Of a DNA stretch of 9,797 nt, positions 1 through 6,286 are shown piece after piece. Each line of letters starts with the position of its first letter. The first letter of the stretch is position 1. Position numbers and translations under genes: made by a program. The stretch comes from Chitinophagaceae bacterium UBA2789. Lineage in GTDB: Bacteria; Bacteroidota; Bacteroidia; Chitinophagales; Chitinophagaceae. The notes under the pieces were generated by a model. The model did not search any database. It was not told the DNA's origin and saw nothing but the letters and a program-made list of their open reading frames with translations. The stretch lies in assembly GCA_002352145.1 (NCBI GenBank), contig DEHX01000146.1, forward strand, positions 1-9,797, given 5' to 3'.

Positions 1-1205
1 TCTGTATGCAAAGGGCCTAATCCGGGCTTTTGTACTTCACCATGTAAAACAGCTTCGTATTTCAAAACAGGGATACCGTCATAGTCGCCATCAAAATTTT
101 TCTTAGCAATCGCATCCTGGATCTTAGTAAATGAGAATACAGGAATAACAGCTGCCAGTTTACCACTTCCTACAATGTATTCACCAGTGGGATCGGTATC
201 ACAACCGTGTGGTGATTTAGGACAAGGCATGTAATAAACCATATCGGGGCAATCTTTGGGATCAAGTACCAGCACTTCGTTCTCCATAGTTGAAGTAGCC
301 ATATGTGTTGACTCGTCATACACATTATGTGCATACTTCACTGCTTTTTTAACTCCTTTTCCGGCTTTTGCATATTCTTCTGCTTTTTTCCAGTTTACTG
401 CCATGATAAAATCTTTGTCTTTCTGCGAAGCATTTACTTCCAGCAGTGTATTGGCCTTTTCAGAATTATAACAGCTGAAGAACATCCAGCCGGCAGATTT
501 TCCCTTACCGGCACGGGCAAGGTCATAGTTTACACCAGGTGTAAGGATTTGGAAAGCTATATTCATTTTGCCGGAAGTTTTGTCAACGCCGATAAAACTT
601 ACAGTTCCCTTAAAGTTTTCTTTATAGGTTTCAATAGGTACATCTTGTTTGTCGCCAATAGGCACACTAAAACGGGTCCCGGCTACAACATACTCTGAAT
701 TTTCAGTGATGAAAGGAGAAGAGTGGTTACCAGCACTGTTGGGGATTTCAATAATTTCAGCTGTTCTGAATGTCTTCAGGTCAATGCGGGCAATACGGGG
801 AGTATTATTAGCATTACCGAAAGCCCAGCGGCCATCATGCTCACCATTAGTTACAGAAAGGGCAATGTGGTGGAGATCATCCCAGGGAACGAATCCATGA
901 GAAGTGTTCAGCATGGGCTTGCTTTCTTCACTATAACCCCAGCCTTTTTCAGGATCAACTGAGAAAACGGGTATAACACGGAACAGACGCCCTGATGGTA
1001 GACCATACACAGACATCTGTCCGCTGAAACCTCCGGAAACAAAGTTGTAGAATTCGTCATACTTGCCAGGGGCAACGTAAACCTTAGAGGCAGCATTACC
1101 GCTTACGGCAGATTGCGATCCTTTGGGTTTGCAGCCCTGCATGAAAACCAGTCCTGCCGTTAATAACAAGAGTGGCATCGTTGTGTTTAGAAATTTGTGT
1201 TTCAT
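1..1205 (-). CDS. nosZ: Nitrous oxide reductase, clade II (Sec/lipoprotein type), N-terminal 401 residues, cut by the window edge
   Basis: This enzyme reduces N2O to N2, the last step of denitrification, at a tetranuclear CuZ centre fed by a CuA centre. The gene starts at the ATG at 1203-1205 and runs off the left edge, so 401 codons are visible. The N-terminus is a short hydrophobic signal (about residues 10-24) ending in MQGC, a lipobox-like site with Cys25. There is no twin-arginine motif, which fits the Sec-exported clade II enzymes and not the Tat-exported clade I. CuZ histidines visible by family comparison are His112-His113 (WDDLHH), His161 (NSAGNH), His333 (KSPHG) and His400 (GLGPLH). 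The remaining two CuZ ligands and the whole C-terminal CuA domain lie outside the window. The cytochrome c gene lies 64 bp upstream on the same strand with no terminator seen, so the two are probably cotranscribed from the promoter near 1830. No frameshift is seen in the visible part. Confidence 0.97.
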   Translation of the reverse strand, partial: MKHKFLNTTMPLLLLTAGLVFMQGCKPKGSQSAVSGNAASKVYVAPGKYDEFYNFVSGGFSGQMSVYGLPSGRLFRVIPVFSVDPEKGWGYSEESKPMLNTSHGFVPWDDLHHIALSVTNGEHDGRWAFGNANNTPRIARIDLKTFRTAEIIEIPNSAGNHSSPFITENSEYVVAGTRFSVPIGDKQDVPIETYKENFKGTVSFIGVDKTSGKMNIAFQILTPGVNYDLARAGKGKSAGWMFFSCYNSEKANTLLEVNASQKDKDFIMAVNWKKAEEYAKAGKGVKKAVKYAHNVYDESTHMATSTMENEVLVLDPKDCPDMVYYMPCPKSPHGCDTDPTGEYIVGSGKLAAVIPVFSFTKIQDAIAKKNFDGDYDGIPVLKYEAVLHGEVQKPGLGPLHT

Positions 1206-1269
1206 AATATGTATTTAGCAGTTTTGAAAAGAGATTCCTTTGTTTCCGTTGGTTATTGTTTTGGGCTTT

Positions 1270-1740
1270 TTACTTTTCGCCATCATTGCTGCGCATAAAT
1301 TCCAGTACTTCCCTGGCCTGATCTTTCGTTATATTCTGGTTGGGCATTCTCACCATACACTGTTCCAGTAGTTTTTGTGCTTCAGCATCTGTTTCAAGCA
1401 TCATATCAACATTGGTAATCATATTCATTATCCAAAGAGGTTTTCTTTTTTTAGTTACATCCTTCCAGCCTGGTCCTACCAGTTTTTCTTCAGTCAGCCT
1501 ATGACAAGACTGGCATTTCAATTCGTAAGTACTTTTGCCAGCGCTGACCATAGCCTGTTCTAAAGGAGTATTTAAAGTAATATCTCCTTCCTTTAATTCA
1601 GAGCCATGTACTTCAGGCTGGTTCTTGGTCAAATCTTGAACGTCAACTGGCTTTTCATCTTTTTTTACGCCTTCGTTACAGGCAAATAAGAAAGCGCCGC
1701 CGGCGATCAATACAAGGGCTGAAAGTTTGATTGATTTCAT
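1270..1740 (-). CDS. Monohaem c-type cytochrome lipoprotein, probable electron donor to NosZ
   Basis: The 156-residue protein begins with a basic N-terminus and a hydrophobic stretch ending in FLFAC, so Cys21 is the likely lipidated residue and the protein is expected to be membrane-anchored outside the cytoplasm. A single haem-binding CQSCH motif lies at residues 76-80. Met132 in RMPNQ is the best candidate for the sixth iron ligand. The stretch of about 45 residues between the lipobox and the haem domain is charged and looks like a flexible tether. Monohaem cytochromes are common neighbours of clade II nosZ, and their role as donor is known in general but inferred here. The gene is first in a leftward unit with nosZ. 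Its upstream region carries a perfect TAnnTTTG -7 element at 1827-1834 and a CRP/FNR-type dyad centred at 1863.5. The exact electron partner cannot be read from sequence. Confidence 0.93.
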   Translation of the reverse strand: MKSIKLSALVLIAGGAFLFACNEGVKKDEKPVDVQDLTKNQPEVHGSELKEGDITLNTPLEQAMVSAGKSTYELKCQSCHRLTEEKLVGPGWKDVTKKRKPLWIMNMITNVDMMLETDAEAQKLLEQCMVRMPNQNITKDQAREVLEFMRSNDGEK

Positions 1741-1826
1741 GTTTAATTTTTTTGTGTTTAGGTGATATAATGTCTTTGTTAAAGTTACTTGATTTTTAAA
1801 AAAGATACAGATGTCCTTAATGGGGT

Positions 1827-1834
1827 CAAAAGTA
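1827..1834 (-). promoter_or_regulatory. Bacteroidota-type -7 promoter element for the cytochrome c-nosZ unit
   Basis: On the minus strand this reads TACTTTTG, a perfect match to the TAnnTTTG element of Bacteroidota sigma factors. The transcription start would be near 1823, giving a leader of about 83 nt. No good -33 TTTG/TTG lies at the usual distance, which suits an activator-dependent promoter. The dyad at 1857-1870 is centred 29.5 bp before the first T of this element. Confidence 0.6.
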
Positions 1835-1856
1835 TTTGGGAGCCAATAAGTCCATC

Positions 1857-1870
1857 ATGACAACCATCAA
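1857..1870. promoter_or_regulatory. CRP/FNR-type operator, left copy of a pair
   Basis: The plus strand reads ATGAC-AACC-ATCAA, and in the direction of the cytochrome gene this is TTGAT-GGTT-GTCAT. It keeps the TGA-N6-TCA spacing of CRP/FNR sites and matches 8 of 10 defined bases of the FNR consensus TTGAT-N4-ATCAA. Its centre (1863.5) lies near -41 relative to the start predicted from the -7 element at 1827-1834, the class II activation position. Confidence 0.6.
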
Positions 1871-1878
1871 ATAATTAG

Positions 1879-1892
1879 CTGATATTTATCAC
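1879..1892. promoter_or_regulatory. CRP/FNR-type operator, right copy of a pair
   Basis: The sequence CTGAT-ATTT-ATCAC contains a perfect TGAT-N4-ATCA core. Its centre (1885.5) is 22 bp, about two helical turns, from the left copy. It could serve the rightward Rrf2 gene, because a T-rich -7-like stretch (1915-1922, ending TTTG) begins 29.5 bp from its centre. It could also act as a second upstream site, near -63, for the cytochrome promoter. Confidence 0.55.
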
Positions 1893-1926
1893 CCTTAAAA
1901 AGATCAACCTGGTCTTTTTTTGCAAA

Positions 1927-2367
1927 ATGGTGTGTTCTAAGTCTTTTGGTTATGCTTTACGAGGAGTGCTTTACGTTGCACTGATGAGTGATCAGAAGCC
2001 CAGGGTACAGGTAGAGGAAATTGCCGAAAAGCTATCTGTTCCCAAGCATTACCTGGGTAAAATCATGAAGCAGGTGGTGAAGGAGGGCATTCTTTCGTCC
2101 ACCAAGGGGCCCTATGGTGGATTTTCTTTGAATGAAAAAACGCTATCGAGTCCACTGCTGAGCATCCTTAGAATCACCGATGGGTTTGAGCAGTTTAATA
2201 CTTGTGTGCTTAGATTAAGAAAATGTAATTCCAGTCGCCCATGCCCGCTTCATGACCAGATTGAAGCTAACAGGAAGGCATGGATGCAGATATTTTCTAA
2301 AACCAGTATAGGAGACTTGTTGAACAAAGATGAAGTCAGTTTCTTAGAAGGGCTGGCTACAATTTAA
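1927..2367 (+). CDS. Rrf2-family transcriptional regulator with three cluster-ligand cysteines (NsrR/IscR-like)
   Basis: The 146-residue protein opens with KSFGYALRGVLYVAL, the typical first helix of Rrf2 regulators, followed by a winged helix-turn-helix (about residues 28-68, with the wing at TKGPYGGF). Cys93, Cys100 and Cys106 form a C-X6-C-X5-C set in the loop where NsrR and IscR bind their Fe-S cluster, and the following PCPLHD is typical of this group. NsrR proteins sense NO through nitrosylation of the cluster. The position between a N2O reductase unit and the NO-damage repair gene ric makes an NO-sensing role likely, but an IscR-like role cannot be excluded, so no symbol is given. An extra cysteine, Cys3, is present. 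The ATG at 1927 has no ribosome binding site, only a T-run directly before it. It is divergent from the cytochrome c gene over a 186-bp shared control region. Confidence 0.95.
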   Translation: MVCSKSFGYALRGVLYVALMSDQKPRVQVEEIAEKLSVPKHYLGKIMKQVVKEGILSSTKGPYGGFSLNEKTLSSPLLSILRITDGFEQFNTCVLRLRKCNSSRPCPLHDQIEANRKAWMQIFSKTSIGDLLNKDEVSFLEGLATI

Positions 2368-2399
2368 AGGCACAGCGACGATATAAAATCATTCCCAGG

Positions 2400-2415
2400 C
2401 CTGATTTAAGTCAGG
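2400..2415. promoter_or_regulatory. CRP/FNR-type operator upstream of ric
   Basis: CCTGATTTAAGTCAGG is an inverted repeat with arms matching at 7 of 8 pairs (the sixth pair is T-G). Its core is CTGAT-TTAA-GTCAG, the same TGAY-N4-RTCA form as the two sites near 1860-1890. The centre at 2407.5 is 29.5 bp before the T of a -7-like TAATTTG at 2437, so it sits near -41 of the predicted ric start. Confidence 0.65.
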
Positions 2416-2436
2416 TCACCAGCATATTACATATTC

Positions 2437-2443
2437 TAATTTG
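2437..2443 (+). promoter_or_regulatory. Probable -7 promoter element for ric
   Basis: TAATTTG is a TAnnTTTG-like element with one spacer base missing. Transcription would start near 2447, leaving a leader of about 36 nt before the ric ATG. No convincing -33 element is present, which is consistent with dependence on the upstream dyad. Confidence 0.45.
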
Positions 2444-2482
2444 CCGTCAAATTTTTCTTTTTAAAAAAGAAGTGAGAGTACT

Positions 2483-3238
2483 ATGTTTCTGAAGCCTTAT
2501 CGGATAGAACCAACTTCATTCGTGACAGATATAGTAACGGCTGATTACCGTACGGCAGAGGTATTTCGTAAATATGATATCGAATATTGCTGTGGTGGAA
2601 AATGGCCACTGGAAATGGTATGCCATGCAAAGGGTATTGATATCAAAGAAATTACCAGGGAACTGGAACAGTCTATTCGTTCCGTTCAGGTGCCTAATTC
2701 ATTGCCCTTTAATGACTGGCATATTGATTTTTTAGCTGACTATATTGTAAATGTTCATCACCATTATCTGCGCACACAACTTCCGGAAATAAGAGAACAG
2801 CTTAGAAAATTTTCTGAAGAGCATGTAAAGAAATATCCTTTTTTACAGGAAGTAGAAAAGATATTCCTACAACTTTATAGAGAAATGATTCCCCATCTTA
2901 AACAAGAAGAAGAGATCATTTTTCCCTATATCCGCCAGATAGCCCACGCCTATGAAAGCAGTGAATCTTATGCCAGTCTGTTGGTAAGAACACTACGCAA
3001 ACCTGTGGAAGAAGTAATGAACCACGAACATGCTTCTGTAGTGAGATCGGTGCACCGAATAAGAGAACTGACAAATGATTATACCCCCCCGCCCAATGCC
3101 TGCGTTAGCCATAGGGTCACTTTCTCTAAATTAAGAGAGCTGGATAACGACCTGATGCAGCATATGCACCTGGAGAATAATATTCTCTTTCCAAGGGCCA
3201 TAGAAATGGAAAAAATCCTGTTGAACACTAAGGACTGA
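2483..3238 (+). CDS. ric: Iron-sulfur cluster repair di-iron protein Ric (ScdA/YtfE family)
   Basis: The 251-residue protein has the two-domain layout of Ric. An N-terminal ScdA_N domain (about residues 8-68) carries the YCCGG motif with Cys36-Cys37. A hemerythrin-like four-helix domain (about 80-240) follows. Comparison with E. coli YtfE places the di-iron ligands at His93, His138, Glu142 (HLKQE), His183, His227 and Glu231 (HMHLE). All are present, so the protein should be functional. The family acts in the cytoplasm to repair Fe-S and non-haem iron centres after nitrosative or oxidative damage. It follows the Rrf2 regulator by 115 bp, in a gap holding a CRP/FNR-type dyad and a -7 element, so it probably has its own promoter. 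No terminator is seen in the 62 bp before the histidine kinase gene, so ric, kinase and response regulator may share a transcript. Length is slightly above the roughly 220-240 residues usual for the family. Confidence 0.96.
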   Translation: MFLKPYRIEPTSFVTDIVTADYRTAEVFRKYDIEYCCGGKWPLEMVCHAKGIDIKEITRELEQSIRSVQVPNSLPFNDWHIDFLADYIVNVHHHYLRTQLPEIREQLRKFSEEHVKKYPFLQEVEKIFLQLYREMIPHLKQEEEIIFPYIRQIAHAYESSESYASLLVRTLRKPVEEVMNHEHASVVRSVHRIRELTNDYTPPPNACVSHRVTFSKLRELDNDLMQHMHLENNILFPRAIEMEKILLNTKD

Positions 3239-3300
3239 TTTCTTTTACCACATTTTTTCTCTCAACCTGTTTTCCTTAATTTGCTGCTTTTTAAGAGCTT

Positions 3301-4545
3301 ATGCATCTTGACGCAGCACATATGACTTCTCTTTTTGAGAATGCTACAGAAGGAATCATCCTGGTAAATCAACGAGGAGAAATTGTATTGGCCAACCCCT
3401 CTGCTGGCCGGATGTTCGGATATGAGCCGGAAGATCTGATTGGACAACAAATTGAAATACTGATACCTGAACGGTTCAACACTTATCACCATCATCACCG
3501 GGATGGGTTTTATCAAAAGCCATCCAACCGGGTCATGGGACAAGGCAGAGACCTGTATGGTAAAAAGAAAGACGGAACAGATTTACCGGTAGAAGTGAGC
3601 TTGAGTCACTACAAAAAAGAGGATGAGATTTTTGTTATAGCCTTTATCGTGGATATAACAAAGAGAAAGGAAATTGAAAGCAGTATGCTTCAGCAAAAAA
3701 GAGAGCTGGAAAAAATCACAGATAAAATAAGACAACTGAATGCGAGCCTGGAAGTGAAGGTAGAAGAGCGAACTCTCATATTAAAAGAAGCATTACAAAA
3801 ACTTGAACAGTCACAATTGGAACTGAGCGAAGCCCTGGATAAGGAAAGACAACTGAATGAGATTAAAAGCCGCTTTGTTTCAATGGCTTCCCACGAATTC
3901 CGGACACCGTTGAGCACTGTTCTTTCGTCTGCATCATTGCTGGCTAAATACAAAGCCGGAGAGGAGCAGGAAAAAAGAGATAAACATATTCAGAGGATCA
4001 AGAATTCAGTAAACCACCTGAACGACATTCTGGAGGACTTCCTTTCTTTAGGAAAACTTAATGAGGGAAAAGTTGATAAGGTAGCCGGCCAGGTTTCTCT
4101 CAAGGAAGTAATACTTGATACAATGGATGAGATGAGGGGCATTTTGAAAAAAGATCAATTTTTTGATTTTCAGTGTGATTCAGATTGCAATGCCTGTACG
4201 GATAAAAAGCTTTTCAAAAATATCCTGATCAACCTGATTAGTAATGCCAGCAAGTTTTCGGATGAAGGAAAGAAAATTCTTATCCGGAGCAAAGTGGAAG
4301 ATGATAATGTGATAGTATCCGTGACTGATGAAGGAATTGGCATATCCGATGAGGATCAGCAGCATCTTTTTTCCAGCTTTTTCCGGGGGGCCAACGCCAC
4401 CAATATCCAGGGTACAGGGCTTGGATTACACATTGTTAAGAGCTATATTGATCTGCTGGGAGGAGATGTTGGATTAAAGAGTACATTAAATACAGGAACA
4501 ACAATTACCTTTACTATTCCCGTAAATTTGCCTGAAACGGAATAA
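3301..4545 (+). CDS. Soluble PAS-domain sensor histidine kinase
   Basis: The 414-residue protein has no membrane segment or signal peptide, so it senses in the cytoplasm. A PAS domain (about residues 8-122) ends in DITKRK, the usual PAS-to-helix junction. A heptad-like coiled coil (about 122-190) leads to the HisKA domain with phospho-acceptor His198 in SHEFRTPL. The HATPase_c domain shows the N-box (NILINLISNASKFS, Asn311 and Asn315), the G1 box DEGIGI (343-348), an F-box (FSSFFRG) and the G2 box GTGLGL (371-376). All catalytic elements are intact. The only three cysteines in the protein, Cys292, Cys296 and Cys299, form a tight CX3CX2C cluster just before the N-box. The PAS ligand is unknown. 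The ATG at 3301 was chosen, and a second ATG at 3322 would also leave the PAS domain complete. The response regulator gene follows after 35 bp and is the obvious phosphotransfer partner. Confidence 0.95.
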   Translation: MHLDAAHMTSLFENATEGIILVNQRGEIVLANPSAGRMFGYEPEDLIGQQIEILIPERFNTYHHHHRDGFYQKPSNRVMGQGRDLYGKKKDGTDLPVEVSLSHYKKEDEIFVIAFIVDITKRKEIESSMLQQKRELEKITDKIRQLNASLEVKVEERTLILKEALQKLEQSQLELSEALDKERQLNEIKSRFVSMASHEFRTPLSTVLSSASLLAKYKAGEEQEKRDKHIQRIKNSVNHLNDILEDFLSLGKLNEGKVDKVAGQVSLKEVILDTMDEMRGILKKDQFFDFQCDSDCNACTDKKLFKNILINLISNASKFSDEGKKILIRSKVEDDNVIVSVTDEGIGISDEDQQHLFSSFFRGANATNIQGTGLGLHIVKSYIDLLGGDVGLKSTLNTGTTITFTIPVNLPETE

Positions 4546-4580
4546 CCTCAAAAGGGAAAAGCCATACAAAAAACCAACGC

Positions 4581-5636
4581 ATGAAATCAATACTGGTAAT
4601 CGATGACAACCCCGATATCAGGGAAAATACCGCAGAAATATTAGAGTTGGCAGGGTATAAAACCCTGACAGCTGAAAATGGTAAGAAGGGTGTAGAGTTA
4701 GCCCAAAAAGAAAAACCCGATGTAATTGTTTGTGATATAATGATGCCGGAACTAGATGGGTATGGTGTGCTGCACCTGCTCAGAAAGAACCCGGATACAG
4801 AGCAAATCCCTTTTTTATTTCTTACTGCTAAAACAGAACGAAGCGATTTTCGAAAAGGAATGGAAATGGGCGCAGATGATTATATAACCAAGCCATTTGA
4901 GGATATCGAACTGCTGAATGCTATAGAAACCCGTCTTCGAAAAGCGGCTATTATGGATAATAAGTACGCCGCCTCTCACCATGGTATCAATCAGTTCATT
5001 AAAGATGTAAAAAATTCGGGGCTGATGAGCCAACTGGCTGATCAGTATGATGTGGAAGTTTACACAAAGAAGCAGACACTTTACCAGGAGGGAAAAAGAC
5101 CAAGATTCCTTTATTACCTGGTAAAAGGCAAGGTAAAGGGATTTAAAACTCACGAAGACGGCAAGGAATATATTACGGATTTGTTCAGTGACGGTGATTT
5201 TATTGGTTATCCTGCTTTGATAGAGGATAAAAACTATGATGATTCTGCTGTTATTCTTGAAGATGCAGAGATTATGCAGATACCAAGGGAAGATTTTCTG
5301 CAAATGATTTATGGCAATATTGATATTGCTGCCAAGTTTATCCGGATCATTACACAGAACGTTAAAGAAAAAGAGGATAGGTTGCTGAACCTTGCCTATA
5401 GCTCTTTAAGAAAAAGAGTGGCAAAGGCCTTGGTGGATATTCATGGTAAATTTAATGCAGAAAACCCCAACAAGCCCCTGGAGATTTCAAGAGAAGATTT
5501 TGCGCATTATGTAGGAACGGCTACAGAATCACTTATCCGGACACTTAGTGACTTTAAGTCCGAGAAACTGATTGAAATTAAGGATGGAAAAATATCCATC
5601 ATCAACTTAGATAAGCTTAAGAACTTATTATTTTAA
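4581..5636 (+). CDS. Response regulator with receiver domain fused to a CRP/FNR-type sensor and DNA-binding module
   Basis: The 351-residue protein begins with a complete receiver domain (1-120): acidic pocket Asp8-Asp9, phospho-acceptor Asp52 in CDIMMPELDG, Thr82 and Lys104 in KPF. A cyclic-nucleotide-binding-type beta roll follows (about 145-240), then a long dimerisation helix (about 245-285) and a CRP-type winged helix (about 298-350). The recognition helix TATESLIR keeps Glu316 and Arg320, which correspond to CRP Glu181 and Arg185, the residues that read TGA/TCA half-sites. In the roll the phosphate-binding cassette is degenerate: GDFIGYPAL lacks the ligand Glu, and DDSAV has Asp where CRP has Arg82. 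No N-terminal FNR-type cysteines are present. Phosphorylation by the preceding kinase is therefore the likely control, not cAMP or an Fe-S cluster. Targets are not known, but the TGAY-N4-RTCA dyads in this window are good candidates. A terminator follows directly. Confidence 0.95.
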   Translation: MKSILVIDDNPDIRENTAEILELAGYKTLTAENGKKGVELAQKEKPDVIVCDIMMPELDGYGVLHLLRKNPDTEQIPFLFLTAKTERSDFRKGMEMGADDYITKPFEDIELLNAIETRLRKAAIMDNKYAASHHGINQFIKDVKNSGLMSQLADQYDVEVYTKKQTLYQEGKRPRFLYYLVKGKVKGFKTHEDGKEYITDLFSDGDFIGYPALIEDKNYDDSAVILEDAEIMQIPREDFLQMIYGNIDIAAKFIRIITQNVKEKEDRLLNLAYSSLRKRVAKALVDIHGKFNAENPNKPLEISREDFAHYVGTATESLIRTLSDFKSEKLIEIKDGKISIINLDKLKNLLF

Positions 5637-5640
5637 ATAA

Positions 5641-5668
5641 AACCCTCCGCATTGCGGAGGGTTTTTCT
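5641..5668. terminator. Rho-independent terminator, probably bidirectional
   Basis: Arms AACCCTCCGC (5641-5650) and GCGGAGGGTT (5654-5663) pair perfectly around a three-base ATT loop, and a T-run follows on the plus strand. It starts 5 bp after the response regulator stop. The other side is A-rich on the plus strand, giving a T-rich tail on the minus strand as well. It can therefore also end the convergent hsp20 transcript, whose stop lies about 30 bp away. Confidence 0.92.
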
Positions 5669-5694
5669 TTTCATCAGGGTATGTCCCTGTACGA

Positions 5695-6147
5695 TCAGTT
5701 TACAGAGATGTTTTTAACCTTTTTGGGTTCTTTTACTTCCATTTTTGGGATCATGATCTTCAACTCTCCGTTCTTGTACTCAGCATTGATCTTTCCATAA
5801 TCGCAGTTTTCTGGTAATGAGAAACTACGGCTCCAGCTGCTGTAATTGTACTCTCTGCGGTTGTAGCGTCCGTTCTTTTCTTCTTTTTCTTCTCTTTCAT
5901 GCTCGGCACTGATGGTCAGCATGTCATCGAATGCTTCTACTTTGAAGTCTTTTTTCTCAAGACCAGGAGCAGCAATTGCAAGCCTGAATTCAGTGTCTGT
6001 TTCTGTTACATTTACAGCCGGAACATTCATCACCTTGCCAAAGTTGAAAAACTCATCGAGCGGAGCGTTGAAAAACTTATCCATCCAGCCTTTGTCAAAC
6101 AAGGTTGGCCAGGAAGTTCTGGGTTTTTCAACAGCTTTTGTTTCCAT
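5695..6147 (-). CDS. hsp20: Hsp20/alpha-crystallin small heat-shock protein
   Basis: The 150-residue protein is an ATP-independent holdase that binds unfolding proteins in the cytoplasm. An N-terminal arm rich in aromatic residues (1-42) precedes the alpha-crystallin domain (about 43-136), which starts with PAVNVTETDTEF and contains APGLEKKDFKV. The domain closes with the family signature A-x-x-x-N-G-x-L at 122-129. A C-terminal I-x-V motif (Ile147-Ser-Val149), used for oligomer assembly, is present. The start was set at the ATG at 6145-6147. An in-frame TTG at 6171 would add eight residues (translated as MFTLKLSF) and is less likely. Its own promoter is probable because a 139-bp gap with a CRP/FNR-type dyad at 6241-6254 separates it from the upstream gene. 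This suggests induction under anoxia or nitrosative stress in addition to, or instead of, heat. Confidence 0.96.
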   Translation of the reverse strand: METKAVEKPRTSWPTLFDKGWMDKFFNAPLDEFFNFGKVMNVPAVNVTETDTEFRLAIAAPGLEKKDFKVEAFDDMLTISAEHEREEKEEKNGRYNRREYNYSSWSRSFSLPENCDYGKINAEYKNGELKIMIPKMEVKEPKKVKNISVN

Positions 6148-6240
6148 AAAACTGAGTTTTAAGGTGAACAATAATTCTTATACATTAGAAAGTTATTTTG
6201 ACATTTAAGTCAGAAACAATGACAGGCGTAAGTTGCTGTA

Positions 6241-6254
6241 CTGATTTTTGTCAG
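6241..6254. promoter_or_regulatory. CRP/FNR-type operator upstream of hsp20
   Basis: CTGAT-TTTT-GTCAG has the same outer and inner bases as the site upstream of ric and differs only in the four-base spacer. It is centred at 6247.5, about 100 bp before the hsp20 start codon. A poor -7-like sequence (TGTTTCTG on the minus strand, starting at 6218) lies 29.5 bp away. It overlaps a second dyad, TTGCTG at 6233-6238 with CAGCAA at 6252-6257, so a hairpin role is an alternative. Confidence 0.5.
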
Positions 6255-6286
6255 CAATACAGGCGCAGGTAATTTAAGGAGATGGC

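Noticed and set aside
256..962. Several plus-strand frames over the left part of the window
   Set aside because: They are antisense shadows of nosZ, whose minus-strand frame has intact CuZ motifs.
1804..1820. AAGAT...TCCTT near-symmetry as a possible NsrR operator
   Set aside because: When compared with its reverse complement only the outermost bases match, so it is not a convincing dyad.
3460..3560. FixL-like haem PAS domain in the histidine kinase (His63 aligns without gap to the FixL haem histidine)
   Set aside because: The His-rich stretch followed by MGQGRDLYGKKKDG is common in non-haem PAS domains, and other haem-pocket residues cannot be judged by eye. The alignment alone does not support haem.
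4815..5303. 162-codon minus-strand frame within the response regulator gene
   Set aside because: It is antisense to a clearly coding receiver-CRP gene and has no recognisable features.
6148..6171. TTG start for Hsp20 adding eight residues
   Set aside because: The ATG at 6145-6147 gives a complete protein, and the extension is not needed for any domain.
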